A stretch of 14,406 bases of DNA from an uncultured Lachnospiraceae bacterium (GTDB lineage: Bacteria; Bacillota; Clostridia; Lachnospirales; Lachnospiraceae), in contig CAJUQJ010000068.1 of the NCBI GenBank assembly GCA_910588215.1, positions 1 through 14,406 on the forward strand, read 5' to 3'. Within the stretch, counting starts at the first letter, position 1. Every line of letters begins with the position of its first letter. Shown here piece by piece: positions 1 through 6,075 of the stretch. The translations under genes and the position numbers were made by a program. A model generated the notes under the pieces. The model did not search any database. It saw nothing but the letters and a program-made list of their open reading frames with translations, and had not been told where the DNA came from.

Positions 1-53
1 GGAATGGGCTGGATGCGTTACAGTTTGCGGCCGGTTAGGCCGTGAACTGTAAC
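1..53 (+). repeat. Right end of a MITE-like repeat, copy 1 (left part outside window)
   Basis: Bases 1-55 match 1408-1462 with a single difference (position 22 against 1429). The segment folds into a hairpin: GTTACAGTT (17-25) pairs perfectly with AACTGTAAC (45-53), and an inner CGGCC/GGCCG stem encloses a five-base loop. In the full copy at 1251-1460 this hairpin is the right terminus, so this is the end of a second copy whose left side lies before the window. If the element makes 9-bp target duplications, AAAGAAGAT (54-62) would be the right-hand duplication; that cannot be checked here. Confidence 0.75.
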
Positions 54-91
54 AAAGAAGATGCAGAAGGGAGTTGCTGCAGAAAAAGGCC

Positions 92-120
92 TTGCGGCAG
101 GAATCAAACATAGCTATAAT
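92..120 (+). promoter_or_regulatory. Predicted sigma-A promoter of the toxin-antitoxin module
   Basis: TTGCGG (92-97) and a perfect TATAAT (115-120) are separated by 17 bp. Transcription would start near 127, leaving a leader of about 18 nt that holds the ribosome binding site AAAGGAG (132-138). The promoter lies just inside the end of the upstream repeat, so the module carries its own promoter. Confidence 0.6.
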
Positions 121-144
121 ATTTATATTTGAAAGGAGCAGGAT

Positions 145-435
145 ATGCAGGCGGAAGAAGTGATCAAAAGAATAGCGGAACTGTGTCGAAAATATTCAGC
201 TAATCAGGTAATTTTGTTTGGATCCCGTGCGAAGGGAACGGCACTGGAAAGAAGCGATATTGATATTGCGGTTTCCGGTGTGGTTCAATTTTCAGCGCTG
301 CAGGAGGAAATTGGGAATCTGCCTACACTTTTCAGCGTGGATATTGTCAATCTGGATACCTGTACGAATCCATTGCTGCAGGAGGATATCAGAAATTATG
401 GAAAGAAAATTTATGAGAAGATTTCAGTCCTATAA
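145..435 (+). CDS. mntA: MNT-domain nucleotidyltransferase, antitoxin of a HEPN/MNT module
   Basis: This 96-residue protein is a minimal nucleotidyltransferase. The defining GSX10DXD motif is intact: Gly26-Ser27, ten residues, then Asp38 and Asp40; Asp66 in VDIVNL is the likely third acidic residue. In characterised MntA/HepT pairs (type VII toxin-antitoxin systems) the MNT protein transfers AMP to a tyrosine of the HEPN toxin and silences it. The length is near that of the small HI0073-type proteins. The ATG at 145 is chosen because AAAGGAG (132-138) precedes it at good spacing. The 3' end overlaps the HEPN gene by 38 nt, which suggests coupled translation. Family assignment is confident. 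Antitoxin activity is inferred from the family and the partner; some HI0073/HI0074 pairs have no demonstrated toxicity. Confidence 0.88.
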   Translation: MQAEEVIKRIAELCRKYSANQVILFGSRAKGTALERSDIDIAVSGVVQFSALQEEIGNLPTLFSVDIVNLDTCTNPLLQEDIRNYGKKIYEKISVL

Positions 436-808
436 GAATTCTCTGGAGTCTCTTTCTGAAGCCAGGGATAGAGATATGAACGATTCTTTTGTGCTCAGCG
501 GTACAAGCGCAAAGTTCAGTATTACTTTTGACCTTGCGTGGAAGACTATGAAAGATATTTTGATTGAATACTATGCAATTACGGACTTTGTGGCCGGTTC
601 TCCGCGAGAAGTCCTGAAAAAAGCATTCCAGGTCGGAATGATTACAGGAGACGTGTGGATGCAGATGCTGGAAGTGCGTAACCGTCTGACACATGACTAT
701 GACGGTGAAATCGTAAAAGAGCATTGCCGGACGATCATAGATGTCTATATTGGAAAGCTGGAGGAATTTCAGCTTTGGGTGGAAGTGCTTGCCACAGCAA
801 CGGAATAA
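398..808 (+). CDS. hepT: HEPN-domain protein (HI0074/HepT-like), toxin of the HEPN/MNT module
   Basis: This 136-residue protein is all-helical in character and belongs to the nucleotidyltransferase substrate-binding (HI0074) branch of HEPN proteins. Near the C-terminus, RNRLTHDY (residues 94-101) matches the HEPN RX4HXY motif: Arg94, His99, Tyr101. In HepT toxins Arg and His form the ribonuclease site and the Tyr is the residue AMPylated by MntA. The open frame extends back to 218, but upstream it only shadows the MNT gene. The ATG at 398 is preferred because GGAGG (381-385) lies 12 nt upstream and the N-terminus then resembles the family; ATG 413 is an alternative. All motif residues are present, so the toxin could be active. 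Its target RNA cannot be read from sequence. Confidence 0.85.
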   Translation: MERKFMRRFQSYKNSLESLSEARDRDMNDSFVLSGTSAKFSITFDLAWKTMKDILIEYYAITDFVAGSPREVLKKAFQVGMITGDVWMQMLEVRNRLTHDYDGEIVKEHCRTIIDVYIGKLEEFQLWVEVLATATE

Positions 809-1009
809 CAGGCGTTCCCTTTATTGTTGCATCTATATCCATAGTTGATCTGGTATCAAGACTGATCATTTAAAGTTCTGCATTACAAGCTGTGCCGATA
901 TATGGTTTTCTTTTGCAGGATTATAATAATTATCTTCTGCTGCATTGTATTCTTCATAAAAGCATCTCTAGTGTGCTGTACCGTTGATATTTATTCCCGC
1001 GAGCAACGA

Positions 1010-1111
1010 GCCAAGTGGCTGCTTGCAGACATTTGGCGACTGCCGCGAGGGTCAAATACCCCGCTGCTCTGCAGCGCTGCAAGTTTGATACCCCGTTGCT
1101 TGCAGCGGGGT
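1010..1111. repeat. Intergenic hairpin cluster with a two-copy internal repeat
   Basis: The stretch 809-1669 has no credible gene; this is its first structured part. GCCAAGTGG (1010-1018) and ACATTTGGC (1029-1037) form a stem around CTGC-TT-GCAG. Two related units follow, both beginning ACCCCG: one near 1058-1075 and one at 1090-1111. The second folds into a 9-bp GC-rich hairpin with a TT loop (1091-1110, one T-G pair). No long T-run follows, so termination is uncertain. Small open frames across this region on both strands have no convincing ribosome binding site and only read through the hairpins. The stretch 809-1009 shows nothing recognisable. Confidence 0.5.
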
Positions 1112-1137
1112 CTTTGATTCAAATAATCATCGCTATT

Positions 1138-1200
1138 TTCCATATGATATACTAAAGGAAAGAAAGGGGCGGCAAGCCCCTTTTCTTCATCATACAGGAA
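1138..1200. terminator. Probable bidirectional intrinsic terminator inside a longer stem
   Basis: AAAGGGGC (1163-1170) and GCCCCTTT (1176-1183) form an 8-bp stem with a GGCAA loop, with A-residues before and TTTT after, so it could work in both directions. An outer stem flanks it: TTCCATATGAT (1138-1148) pairs with ATCATACAGGAA (1189-1200) with a small bulge. It lies about 350 bp after the HEPN gene, so it may end a long 3' UTR of the toxin-antitoxin transcript. A similar arm sequence follows the terminator at 9744-9776. Confidence 0.6.
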
Positions 1201-1241
1201 TTTCTTCCAGGACACTGAATTTAGCCATGAGGAAATGGGTT

Positions 1242-1469
1242 AAGAACACGATACTATTCACGGTGCCCTGCACCTTGCTGCATGGGCATTGAGTACGTAG
1301 TACTCGCCGATAACTTTACGGTTTCAGGCATCCAGCCTCTCGCCGAAGGGCGCTAAACGTCCGGGGGACGTTTGCTAAGCGCCGACCGGAGTGGAACGTA
1401 GACATTTGGAATGGGCTGGATGCGTTACTGTTTGCGGCCGGTTAGGCCGTGAACTGTAACAAGAACACG
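1242..1469. mobile_element. MITE-like non-autonomous element with 9-bp target duplication
   Basis: AAGAACACG occurs at 1242-1250 and again at 1461-1469, exactly flanking a 210-bp body (1251-1460). The body begins with ATACTATTCACGG and ends with CCGTGAACTGTAAC; the reverse complement of the end matches the start at 10 of 14 aligned positions, forming imperfect terminal inverted repeats. Inside are GAGTAC-GTA-GTACTC; a hairpin GGCGCT-AAACGTCC/GGACGTTT-(4-nt bulge)-AGCGCC at 1349-1383; a 10-bp enclosing stem (1328-1337 with 1414-1423); and the terminal hairpin 1424-1460. There is no coding capacity. The right end also occurs at 1-53. Flanking duplication, inverted termini and a second copy together support a mobilised element; which transposase family would move it is unknown. 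Confidence 0.65.
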
Positions 1470-1669
1470 TTAAACCTGGGCGTTAAGACAATATGCAGTA
1501 GCTTTTTTTTTGAAAGTCTGTTACAATAGAAAAGTATATCTAAATTCTTTGTGTAAGAGGATCACAGATAGTTCTATTGATTCATTTTTACGTAAGTCTG
1601 AAGGTATAATTTCCAAATTTATAACAAAGAGATATTGCGGGTTAAGTTGCGATACGCGGGAGTGTGAAC
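1470..1669 (+). promoter_or_regulatory. Upstream region of the DUF342-HD-GYP operon
   Basis: This AT-rich gap of 200 bp follows the MITE-like element. A perfect TATAAT lies at 1605-1610, about 60 bp before the start codon, but no good -35 box stands 16-18 bp upstream; TTGATT at 1577-1582 is 22 bp away. The promoter may depend on an activator or an alternative sigma factor. GGGAG (1658-1662) is the ribosome binding site for the ATG at 1670. Confidence 0.35.
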
Positions 1670-3772
1670 ATGGCTAATTTAGATTCCAACACAATGCAGC
1701 ATGAATTACATTTTCCCATGATGGAAAATGACGAGTATCAGAAGGCACAGAACCAGGAGATTAAACTCGGTAAGGAAGAGGGATTGGATGTTTCGCTATA
1801 TGCCAATCCACAGTTTAACTGGCTGCAGATGGAGCAGATCCGCATGGGGCTTAAGGATAAAGTGGATGCTTCCATATATGCGGATCCGGCGAATAATTAT
1901 GAGACGATGCGGCAGATCAGGATTTCGCTTTATGCGGGCATTGATCTGATCCCTTATCTCAGGAGAGGATTTGCGGATGATGATCTGGAGGAGATCCGGA
2001 TGGCAGTCATGAACCGGTTGCCGATCGACAAATGGCTGCAGGACAACATGTGTGCGCCCCAGATTCATCAGATCAGGATTGGATTATGTGAAGATCTGGA
2101 TGTGTCGACTTATGCCGATATCCGGTATAACTGGATGCAGATGCAGGAGATCCGCTTGGGTCTGGAGAAGAAGGTGGATGTTTCCATCTATGCCAAGAAC
2201 CTGTTTAATCATGCACAGATGAGAGAGATCCGGTTGGGATTGGAAGCAGGTCTTGATGTATCGGATTACTGCAGCCTGATCTATTCGGCTACAGATATGA
2301 AAGAAAAAAGACAGGCTGTTGTCAATAGAAAGCGATTGGGCAGCGACAGTAAGGAGCAGGGTGAGAACAGGAACGGCAAGACAAGTAAGACATCGCTGAG
2401 GGATCCTTACAGCAAGAAAGAATTCTCTATCTTTATAGAAGAGAACGGTAATAAAGCATATGCGCATATTCCGTGGGTGCCAGGCAATGTGGTCACTAAG
2501 GAAGATATCTATCATGACCTGGAGAGGCGCGGTATCGTGTTCGGTATCAGGCAGGAGGCCATCGACGATCTGATCGACCGCAAGAGGATGAATGAAAAGG
2601 TTCTGATCGCGGAAGGCATTCCGGCACATAAGGGGAAGGACGGCTGGTTTGAATGGTTTGTAAGGCTGGATCTTCCGCGTATTCCGGCACCACTGCCGGA
2701 TGGCGGTGTTGACTATGTCAATATAGAAGCTTTTGAGATGGTGGATGAAGGAGAGCGGATCGCACTCTATCATCAGGCGGAAGAGGGCACTACCGGAACG
2801 AATATCTACGGAGAATCGATCCATGCCGAGGGCGGCGTGGAGTTGAAACCGTTGCGGGGCGTAGGATTTACGTTAGAGTCGGATGGAGTCACCTATACTT
2901 CCAAGATGAACGGCAAGTTTGAGTTTGTGGGTGGACGGATCAATATTTCTAACATGTTGATTGTTCGGGAAGATGTGACTGCCGTTACCGGTAAGTTGGA
3001 AGTGGACGGATCTGTATACGTGATCGGCAGTATTTATTCGGGCGGATATATCAAGGCTACAGGAGACATCATCATCGAGCACAATGTAGAGACCGGAAGG
3101 TTGATCGCGGGTGGCAACGTTATGATCAAGAAGGGAAGCTGTTCTAAGAATGACTGCTTTATCGATGCCGGCGGCGAAGTGTCCGGTAGTTTCTTTGAGG
3201 CAGCCAATATCAATGCAGGCGGCAATGTGAAAGCCAACTATATTATGAACAGCAACATCAATACGAAAGGCAGAGTGATCGTATCGGGTAGCAAAGGGGT
3301 TCTGCTGGGGGGCACGACCAGTGCTGTAAAGGGTGTGGATACCTTTAACCTCGGTAACCGACTGCATATCAAGACGGTTCTGGATATCGGGAGGAACGGC
3401 ATCTATGAAAAGGAGCAGGAAGAGTACGGGGAGAAGAGGGAACAGCTGCTGAACGATCTGCAGTCTCTGGAGCAGGAGCGCAGCAAGATGGTAGTGATGT
3501 CTGCAGCTGGCGTGGATGTGTCGGAAGAATTGCGTCGCAGGATATATGGGGCGATCGATGTGAAGATGCAGGAACTGGCGGAGATGGATGGCGAGGCGTC
3601 CAAGCTGGTCAATCAGACGGAGCAGACCACGAAAGAACCTGTCTGTGTCAGAGGAAGAGCGCATGAGGGCAGCCTGATCACCATTAACGGCATTAAGTAC
3701 ACGCTGAAGGGTGAAGTGCGTAGGGTCGTATTCAAACTTCGGGGTAAACAGGTTGTAATGGTAGCTCTGTAA
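1670..3772 (+). CDS. DUF342 (FapA-like) protein with seven N-terminal 26-residue repeats
   Basis: This 700-residue protein has three parts. Residues 29-210 are seven contiguous 26-residue repeats. Residues about 250-570 are the DUF342/FapA domain: an N-terminal segment with AEGIPAHKGKDG (314-325), then a stretch rich in GG-N-V and G-x-I turns (about 440-560) typical of a parallel beta-helix. Residues about 578-650 are charged and heptad-like, a likely coiled coil, followed by a short C-terminal beta-rich tail. There is no signal peptide or membrane segment, so it is probably cytoplasmic. FapA-type proteins have been linked to flagellar assembly and polar localisation, but no flagellar gene is nearby and the exact role is unknown. 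A GTG six bases earlier is in frame; ATG 1670 is preferred because GGGAG sits 7 nt before it. The HD-GYP gene follows after 52 nt, suggesting an operon and a cyclic-di-GMP link. Confidence 0.8.
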   Translation: MANLDSNTMQHELHFPMMENDEYQKAQNQEIKLGKEEGLDVSLYANPQFNWLQMEQIRMGLKDKVDASIYADPANNYETMRQIRISLYAGIDLIPYLRRGFADDDLEEIRMAVMNRLPIDKWLQDNMCAPQIHQIRIGLCEDLDVSTYADIRYNWMQMQEIRLGLEKKVDVSIYAKNLFNHAQMREIRLGLEAGLDVSDYCSLIYSATDMKEKRQAVVNRKRLGSDSKEQGENRNGKTSKTSLRDPYSKKEFSIFIEENGNKAYAHIPWVPGNVVTKEDIYHDLERRGIVFGIRQEAIDDLIDRKRMNEKVLIAEGIPAHKGKDGWFEWFVRLDLPRIPAPLPDGGVDYVNIEAFEMVDEGERIALYHQAEEGTTGTNIYGESIHAEGGVELKPLRGVGFTLESDGVTYTSKMNGKFEFVGGRINISNMLIVREDVTAVTGKLEVDGSVYVIGSIYSGGYIKATGDIIIEHNVETGRLIAGGNVMIKKGSCSKNDCFIDAGGEVSGSFFEAANINAGGNVKANYIMNSNINTKGRVIVSGSKGVLLGGTTSAVKGVDTFNLGNRLHIKTVLDIGRNGIYEKEQEEYGEKREQLLNDLQSLEQERSKMVVMSAAGVDVSEELRRRIYGAIDVKMQELAEMDGEASKLVNQTEQTTKEPVCVRGRAHEGSLITINGIKYTLKGEVRRVVFKLRGKQVVMVAL
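1754..2299 (+). repeat. Seven tandem 26-codon repeats in the DUF342 gene
   Basis: Repeats cover residues 29-54, 55-80, 81-106, 107-132, 133-158, 159-184 and 185-210, each exactly 26 residues with no gaps. The consensus is roughly [QRE]EIRLGLExxLDVSxYA followed by about nine variable residues ending in QM or similar. Units 1, 2, 5, 6 and 7 stay close to it; units 3 and 4 have diverged. Each unit reads as an amphipathic helix, a turn at LDVS, then a short second helix, suggesting a helical solenoid or binding scaffold. The DNA has diverged more than the protein, pointing to old duplications under selection. Confidence 0.9.
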
Positions 3773-3824
3773 CGGTTTGGCGATAATCATTTATCCAAGA
3801 AAATGAAGAAAGAATGGTAGAAGC

Positions 3825-4925
3825 ATGAAACGCGATACAATTTTAATCTTTGAAGACAATTCGATCGATCGGGCGATTCTGGTTGAGCTGTTTCGGTCGG
3901 AATATAAGATTTTGGAAGCCGAGAATGGTAAGGAAGGGCTGGATCTTTTGAAGAACAATCTGCCCTCGATTGCCATTGTCCTGCTTGACAATATCATGCC
4001 GGTGATGGACGGCTTTGCGGTGCTGGAATATTTGAAGGAGAAGAATATCCTTACCAAGATACCTTTTATCATGATCACGGGAGAAAGTTCTGCTGAGATG
4101 GAGAGAAAAGGCTATGAGTATGGAATCATAAGCTATGTTAAGAAGCCATATCATCCGGAGGTTGTAAAGCAGGTAGTCCAGAATGCGGTCGGATGGTTTA
4201 AGTACAAGATGCAGTTGGAACTGATGGTCAAGAAGCAGAATATCAATATGCAGAAGCAGAACAGCGTTCTGCGTCAGCAGACGAAGAAACTGAACCATGT
4301 GAATGAGATTCTGATCGATTCATTGAGCAACATCGTAGAATTCAGAAATATGGAGTCCAAGCAGCATATCAAGAGGATCAGGGAGTATTCTCTCTGTCTG
4401 GGGAAAAGCGTGATGAAGCTTTATCCGGAATATGAGCTGACACCGGAGAAGCTGATTCAGATCGGCTGGGCGTCTTCCCTGCATGATATCGGGAAGATCG
4501 CGATACCGGACAGCATAATCCTGAAACCGGCCAAGTTGACGAAAGATGAGTTTGAACTGATTAAGTCTCATACCACCAAGGGTGCCGAGATCATTCAGCA
4601 CAGAGTGCGGCTGAATGACAGGGCAATCTTTGATTACGCCTATGATATTGCCAGACACCATCATGAGAAGTATGACGGCAATGGCTATCCCGATGGGCTC
4701 AAAGGTGACGAGATCAGCATAGCGGCGCAGATCGTTTCTCTGGTGGATGTATACGATGCCCTGACATCGAAACGGGTGTACAAGATTGCCTATGAATCAG
4801 ACAAAGCATATCAAATGATCTTAAACGGGCACAGTGGTGTATTCTCACCCAAGCTGCTGAAGGCATTCACGGAAGTGAAGCCCAGGTTTGAGAGCCTGTT
4901 GGATATGTACCGGGATGAGGAATGA
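3825..4925 (+). CDS. Response regulator with HD-GYP domain, predicted cyclic-di-GMP phosphodiesterase
   Basis: This 366-residue protein has a receiver domain at residues 1-125: acidic Glu10-Asp11, phosphoacceptor Asp55 in IVLLDNIMPVMDG, Thr85 and Lys107 before Pro108. A helical, Gln/Lys-rich linker (about 126-165) leads to an HD-GYP domain (about 170-360) with His220-Asp221 in SLHDIGKIAIPDS, the HHHEKYDGNGYP segment (278-289) and a conserved DVYDAL (308-313). Every signature residue is present, so hydrolysis of cyclic-di-GMP controlled by phosphorylation is expected. No histidine kinase is encoded here; the partner must be elsewhere. The start ATG has only a weak purine-rich upstream sequence, which may mean coupling to the DUF342 gene 52 nt before it. 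Domain calls are confident; the cellular process controlled is unknown. Confidence 0.9.
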   Translation: MKRDTILIFEDNSIDRAILVELFRSEYKILEAENGKEGLDLLKNNLPSIAIVLLDNIMPVMDGFAVLEYLKEKNILTKIPFIMITGESSAEMERKGYEYGIISYVKKPYHPEVVKQVVQNAVGWFKYKMQLELMVKKQNINMQKQNSVLRQQTKKLNHVNEILIDSLSNIVEFRNMESKQHIKRIREYSLCLGKSVMKLYPEYELTPEKLIQIGWASSLHDIGKIAIPDSIILKPAKLTKDEFELIKSHTTKGAEIIQHRVRLNDRAIFDYAYDIARHHHEKYDGNGYPDGLKGDEISIAAQIVSLVDVYDALTSKRVYKIAYESDKAYQMILNGHSGVFSPKLLKAFTEVKPRFESLLDMYRDEE

Positions 4926-4941
4926 TAACTTCAGTGCGGAT

Positions 4942-4985
4942 CGTGGATGTATGACGTTGGGGTCTAAAGATGCCGTACATCCACG
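4942..4985. terminator. Inverted repeat between convergent genes, possible shared terminator
   Basis: CGTGGATGTA (4942-4951) and TACATCCACG (4976-4985) form a perfect 10-bp inverted repeat with a 24-nt loop. It fills the 69-bp gap between the ends of the HD-GYP gene and the minus-strand CBM9-like gene. No T-run follows on either strand, so it may act with Rho or as a 3'-end stabiliser. Confidence 0.4.
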
Positions 4986-4994
4986 AGCCAGGCA

Positions 4995-5612
4995 TCATGA
5001 TAGTAGTCTTGCACATGCAAAATACTCCGGCAGGTGGAAATCGGGTTCCGGAGCCTGCATGGGAGCGAAGCTGGCGAAATGAGTCAAGCCCTCGCTCTCT
5101 TTTATTTTGTAGAAATTGCAGGTAAAGCGGCTGCCGTCTTCCAGTGAGATATTAGGATAGATGGCTTCTATCAGTGTCAGGGGCAGGGTTAGCCTGATAC
5201 TCCAGCTGTCTTGCAGGACGTTGGCCTGACAGAGAAGTCCCTGGCGGTGTTCTACTGAGAAGGGCATGCGATTCTGGCGGCTTCTGCCGTAGCAGGCCAG
5301 CATCGCGCCGTTGGCGTTCATCTCGAAATTCAGATAGCAGGGGTTCTCTTCTTCCGGTGCGAAACAGAAGAAGGCTTCCATGGCAGAATCCAGATAGACG
5401 GGATCGCCGTCGTGCAGATAAGTGCGGCAGGGATCGGCCTCCTGGCACGTCATCTCCAGTATAAAGCCGGTATCCGGCAGATAACCTAATCGCCCGCAGG
5501 TCGTGGGACGATAATCACCGCCCCAGTTAAACTGGTCTACGGAAAAAGTATGGCAGCGAGAAAGGTCATCTAAAGTAGATATGATGTGTACGTCATAGGT
5601 AGTGGTGGTCAT
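4995..5612 (-). CDS. Carbohydrate-binding family 9-like (CBM9-like) protein
   Basis: This 205-residue protein resembles the stand-alone CBM9-like proteins common in Clostridia and Bacteroidetes. It is rich in aromatic and acidic residues, with FNWGGDYRPTTCGRLGYLPD near the N-terminus (about residues 28-47), a beta-rich middle (YLDSAMEAFFCFAP, YLNFEMNANGAML) and a C-terminal YKIKESEGLTHFASFAP (about 171-187), the layout of the CBM9/DOMON-like beta-sandwich. There is no signal peptide, so it is probably cytoplasmic. The open frame extends 24 codons upstream into a repeat, but AGGAGG (5625-5620 on the minus strand) lies 7 nt before the ATG at 5612, which fixes the start. It neighbours sugar genes and may bind a sugar or glycoside. 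A precise ligand cannot be inferred. Confidence 0.65.
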   Translation of the reverse strand: MTTTTYDVHIISTLDDLSRCHTFSVDQFNWGGDYRPTTCGRLGYLPDTGFILEMTCQEADPCRTYLHDGDPVYLDSAMEAFFCFAPEEENPCYLNFEMNANGAMLACYGRSRQNRMPFSVEHRQGLLCQANVLQDSWSIRLTLPLTLIEAIYPNISLEDGSRFTCNFYKIKESEGLTHFASFAPMQAPEPDFHLPEYFACARLLS

Positions 5613-5626
5613 GTAGGATCCTCCTA

Positions 5627-5837
5627 AAATGTTTCGACCTGTGCGGTTGGATGCTCCTTGGAGCATCCAACCCGACTTCCACATTCACAAAACCCGCGCT
5701 TACGCGCTTTTGCGTCTGCTTGCGCATCCGCATTTTGCTCATTTGGAAGTGGGTTGCTAATCCAATGCCTTGCCTGCATTGCCATAAATGGCATGCAGAC
5801 TGGTCATTGGATTGCAACCGCACAGGTGGAAATGTTT
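5627..5837. repeat. Multi-hairpin element with long terminal inverted repeats
   Basis: The ends 5627-5650 and 5814-5837 are inverted repeats matching at 20 of 24 positions. Between them are three further stems: GGATGCTCC/GGAGCATCC with a TT loop (5649-5668, perfect); AACCCGACTTCCA (5669-5681) with TGGAAGTGGGTT (5744-5755), one bulge; and ATCCAATG/CATTGGAT (5760-5767 with 5805-5812) enclosing a hairpin at 5774-5798 with an AA loop. The whole 211 bp can fold as one multibranch structure. Open frames across it look spurious. It is either a MITE-like insertion or a structured leader of the minus-strand gene, whose ribosome binding site begins two bases beyond its end. No clear target duplication is seen. 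Confidence 0.7.
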
Positions 5838-5844
5838 TGTTAAG

Positions 5845-5873
5845 ATTGTAGCAAAGTGCCTAAAAAAATACAA
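5845..5873 (-). promoter_or_regulatory. Candidate promoter of the CBM9-like gene
   Basis: Read on the minus strand, TTGTAT (5873-5868) and TACAAT (5850-5845) are 17 bp apart. The -10 is good, the -35 weak. Transcription would start near 5838, exactly at the outer edge of the multi-hairpin element, making that element almost the whole leader. The wGTGCmwA motif at 5854-5862 lies within the spacer. Confidence 0.4.
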
Positions 5874-5917
5874 GAAAGAAGAGGAAAACCGTCTTTACTG
5901 ATAAAAAAAAGTGCCTA
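5854..5917. promoter_or_regulatory. Pair of AAGTGCCTA direct repeats, possible operator
   Basis: AAGTGCCTA occurs at 5854-5862 and 5909-5917, 55 bp apart in the same orientation. The first lies in the spacer of the minus-strand promoter, the second 8 bp before the -35 box of the plus-strand promoter. The core resembles the GTGCAAA sites near the AraC gene. Regulator binding is inferred. Confidence 0.4.
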
Positions 5918-5925
5918 TCGTGCTA

Positions 5926-5954
5926 TTGCCGGGGCCGGAAAAGCTGTATATACT
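5926..5954 (+). promoter_or_regulatory. Predicted promoter of the sugar nucleotidyltransferase gene
   Basis: TTGCCG (5926-5931) and TATACT (5949-5954) are 17 bp apart. Transcription would start near 5961 with a leader of about 115 nt. That leader has no obvious riboswitch fold. Confidence 0.5.
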
Positions 5955-6075
5955 TAAGACAGAACAATGATACAGAGAGTAGTCTGACAGGGCCGGGCGG
6001 CGCAGCAATGCGATATAGGCTGACAGGTTCGGCGCCGGGAAGGCGGAAATCATGAAAGAGGAGGAAGAAGTGGGT

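Noticed and set aside
218..397. Upstream extension of the HEPN open frame to 218
   Set aside because: It only overlaps the MNT coding sequence in another frame; HEPN family similarity begins after the ATG at 398.
1058..1111. Two similar units considered as a CRISPR remnant
   Set aside because: Only two imperfect, self-complementary copies, with no regular spacers and no cas genes nearby.
902..1215. Small open frames on both strands downstream of the toxin-antitoxin genes
   Set aside because: They read through hairpins and repeats, lack ribosome binding sites and show no protein-like composition.
2084..3790. Long minus-strand open frames opposite the DUF342 gene
   Set aside because: They are antisense shadows of a gene with clear domains; their composition is not protein-like and there are no ribosome binding sites.
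5651..5851. Small open frames across the multi-hairpin element
   Set aside because: They lie wholly in inverted-repeat DNA with no ribosome binding site; the structure explains the sequence better than coding does.
6052..6075. Earlier ATG for the sugar nucleotidyltransferase
   Set aside because: It adds MKEEEEVG, which is translated ribosome-binding-site sequence; the family start MKKPVL at 6076 fits better, though it cannot be fully excluded.
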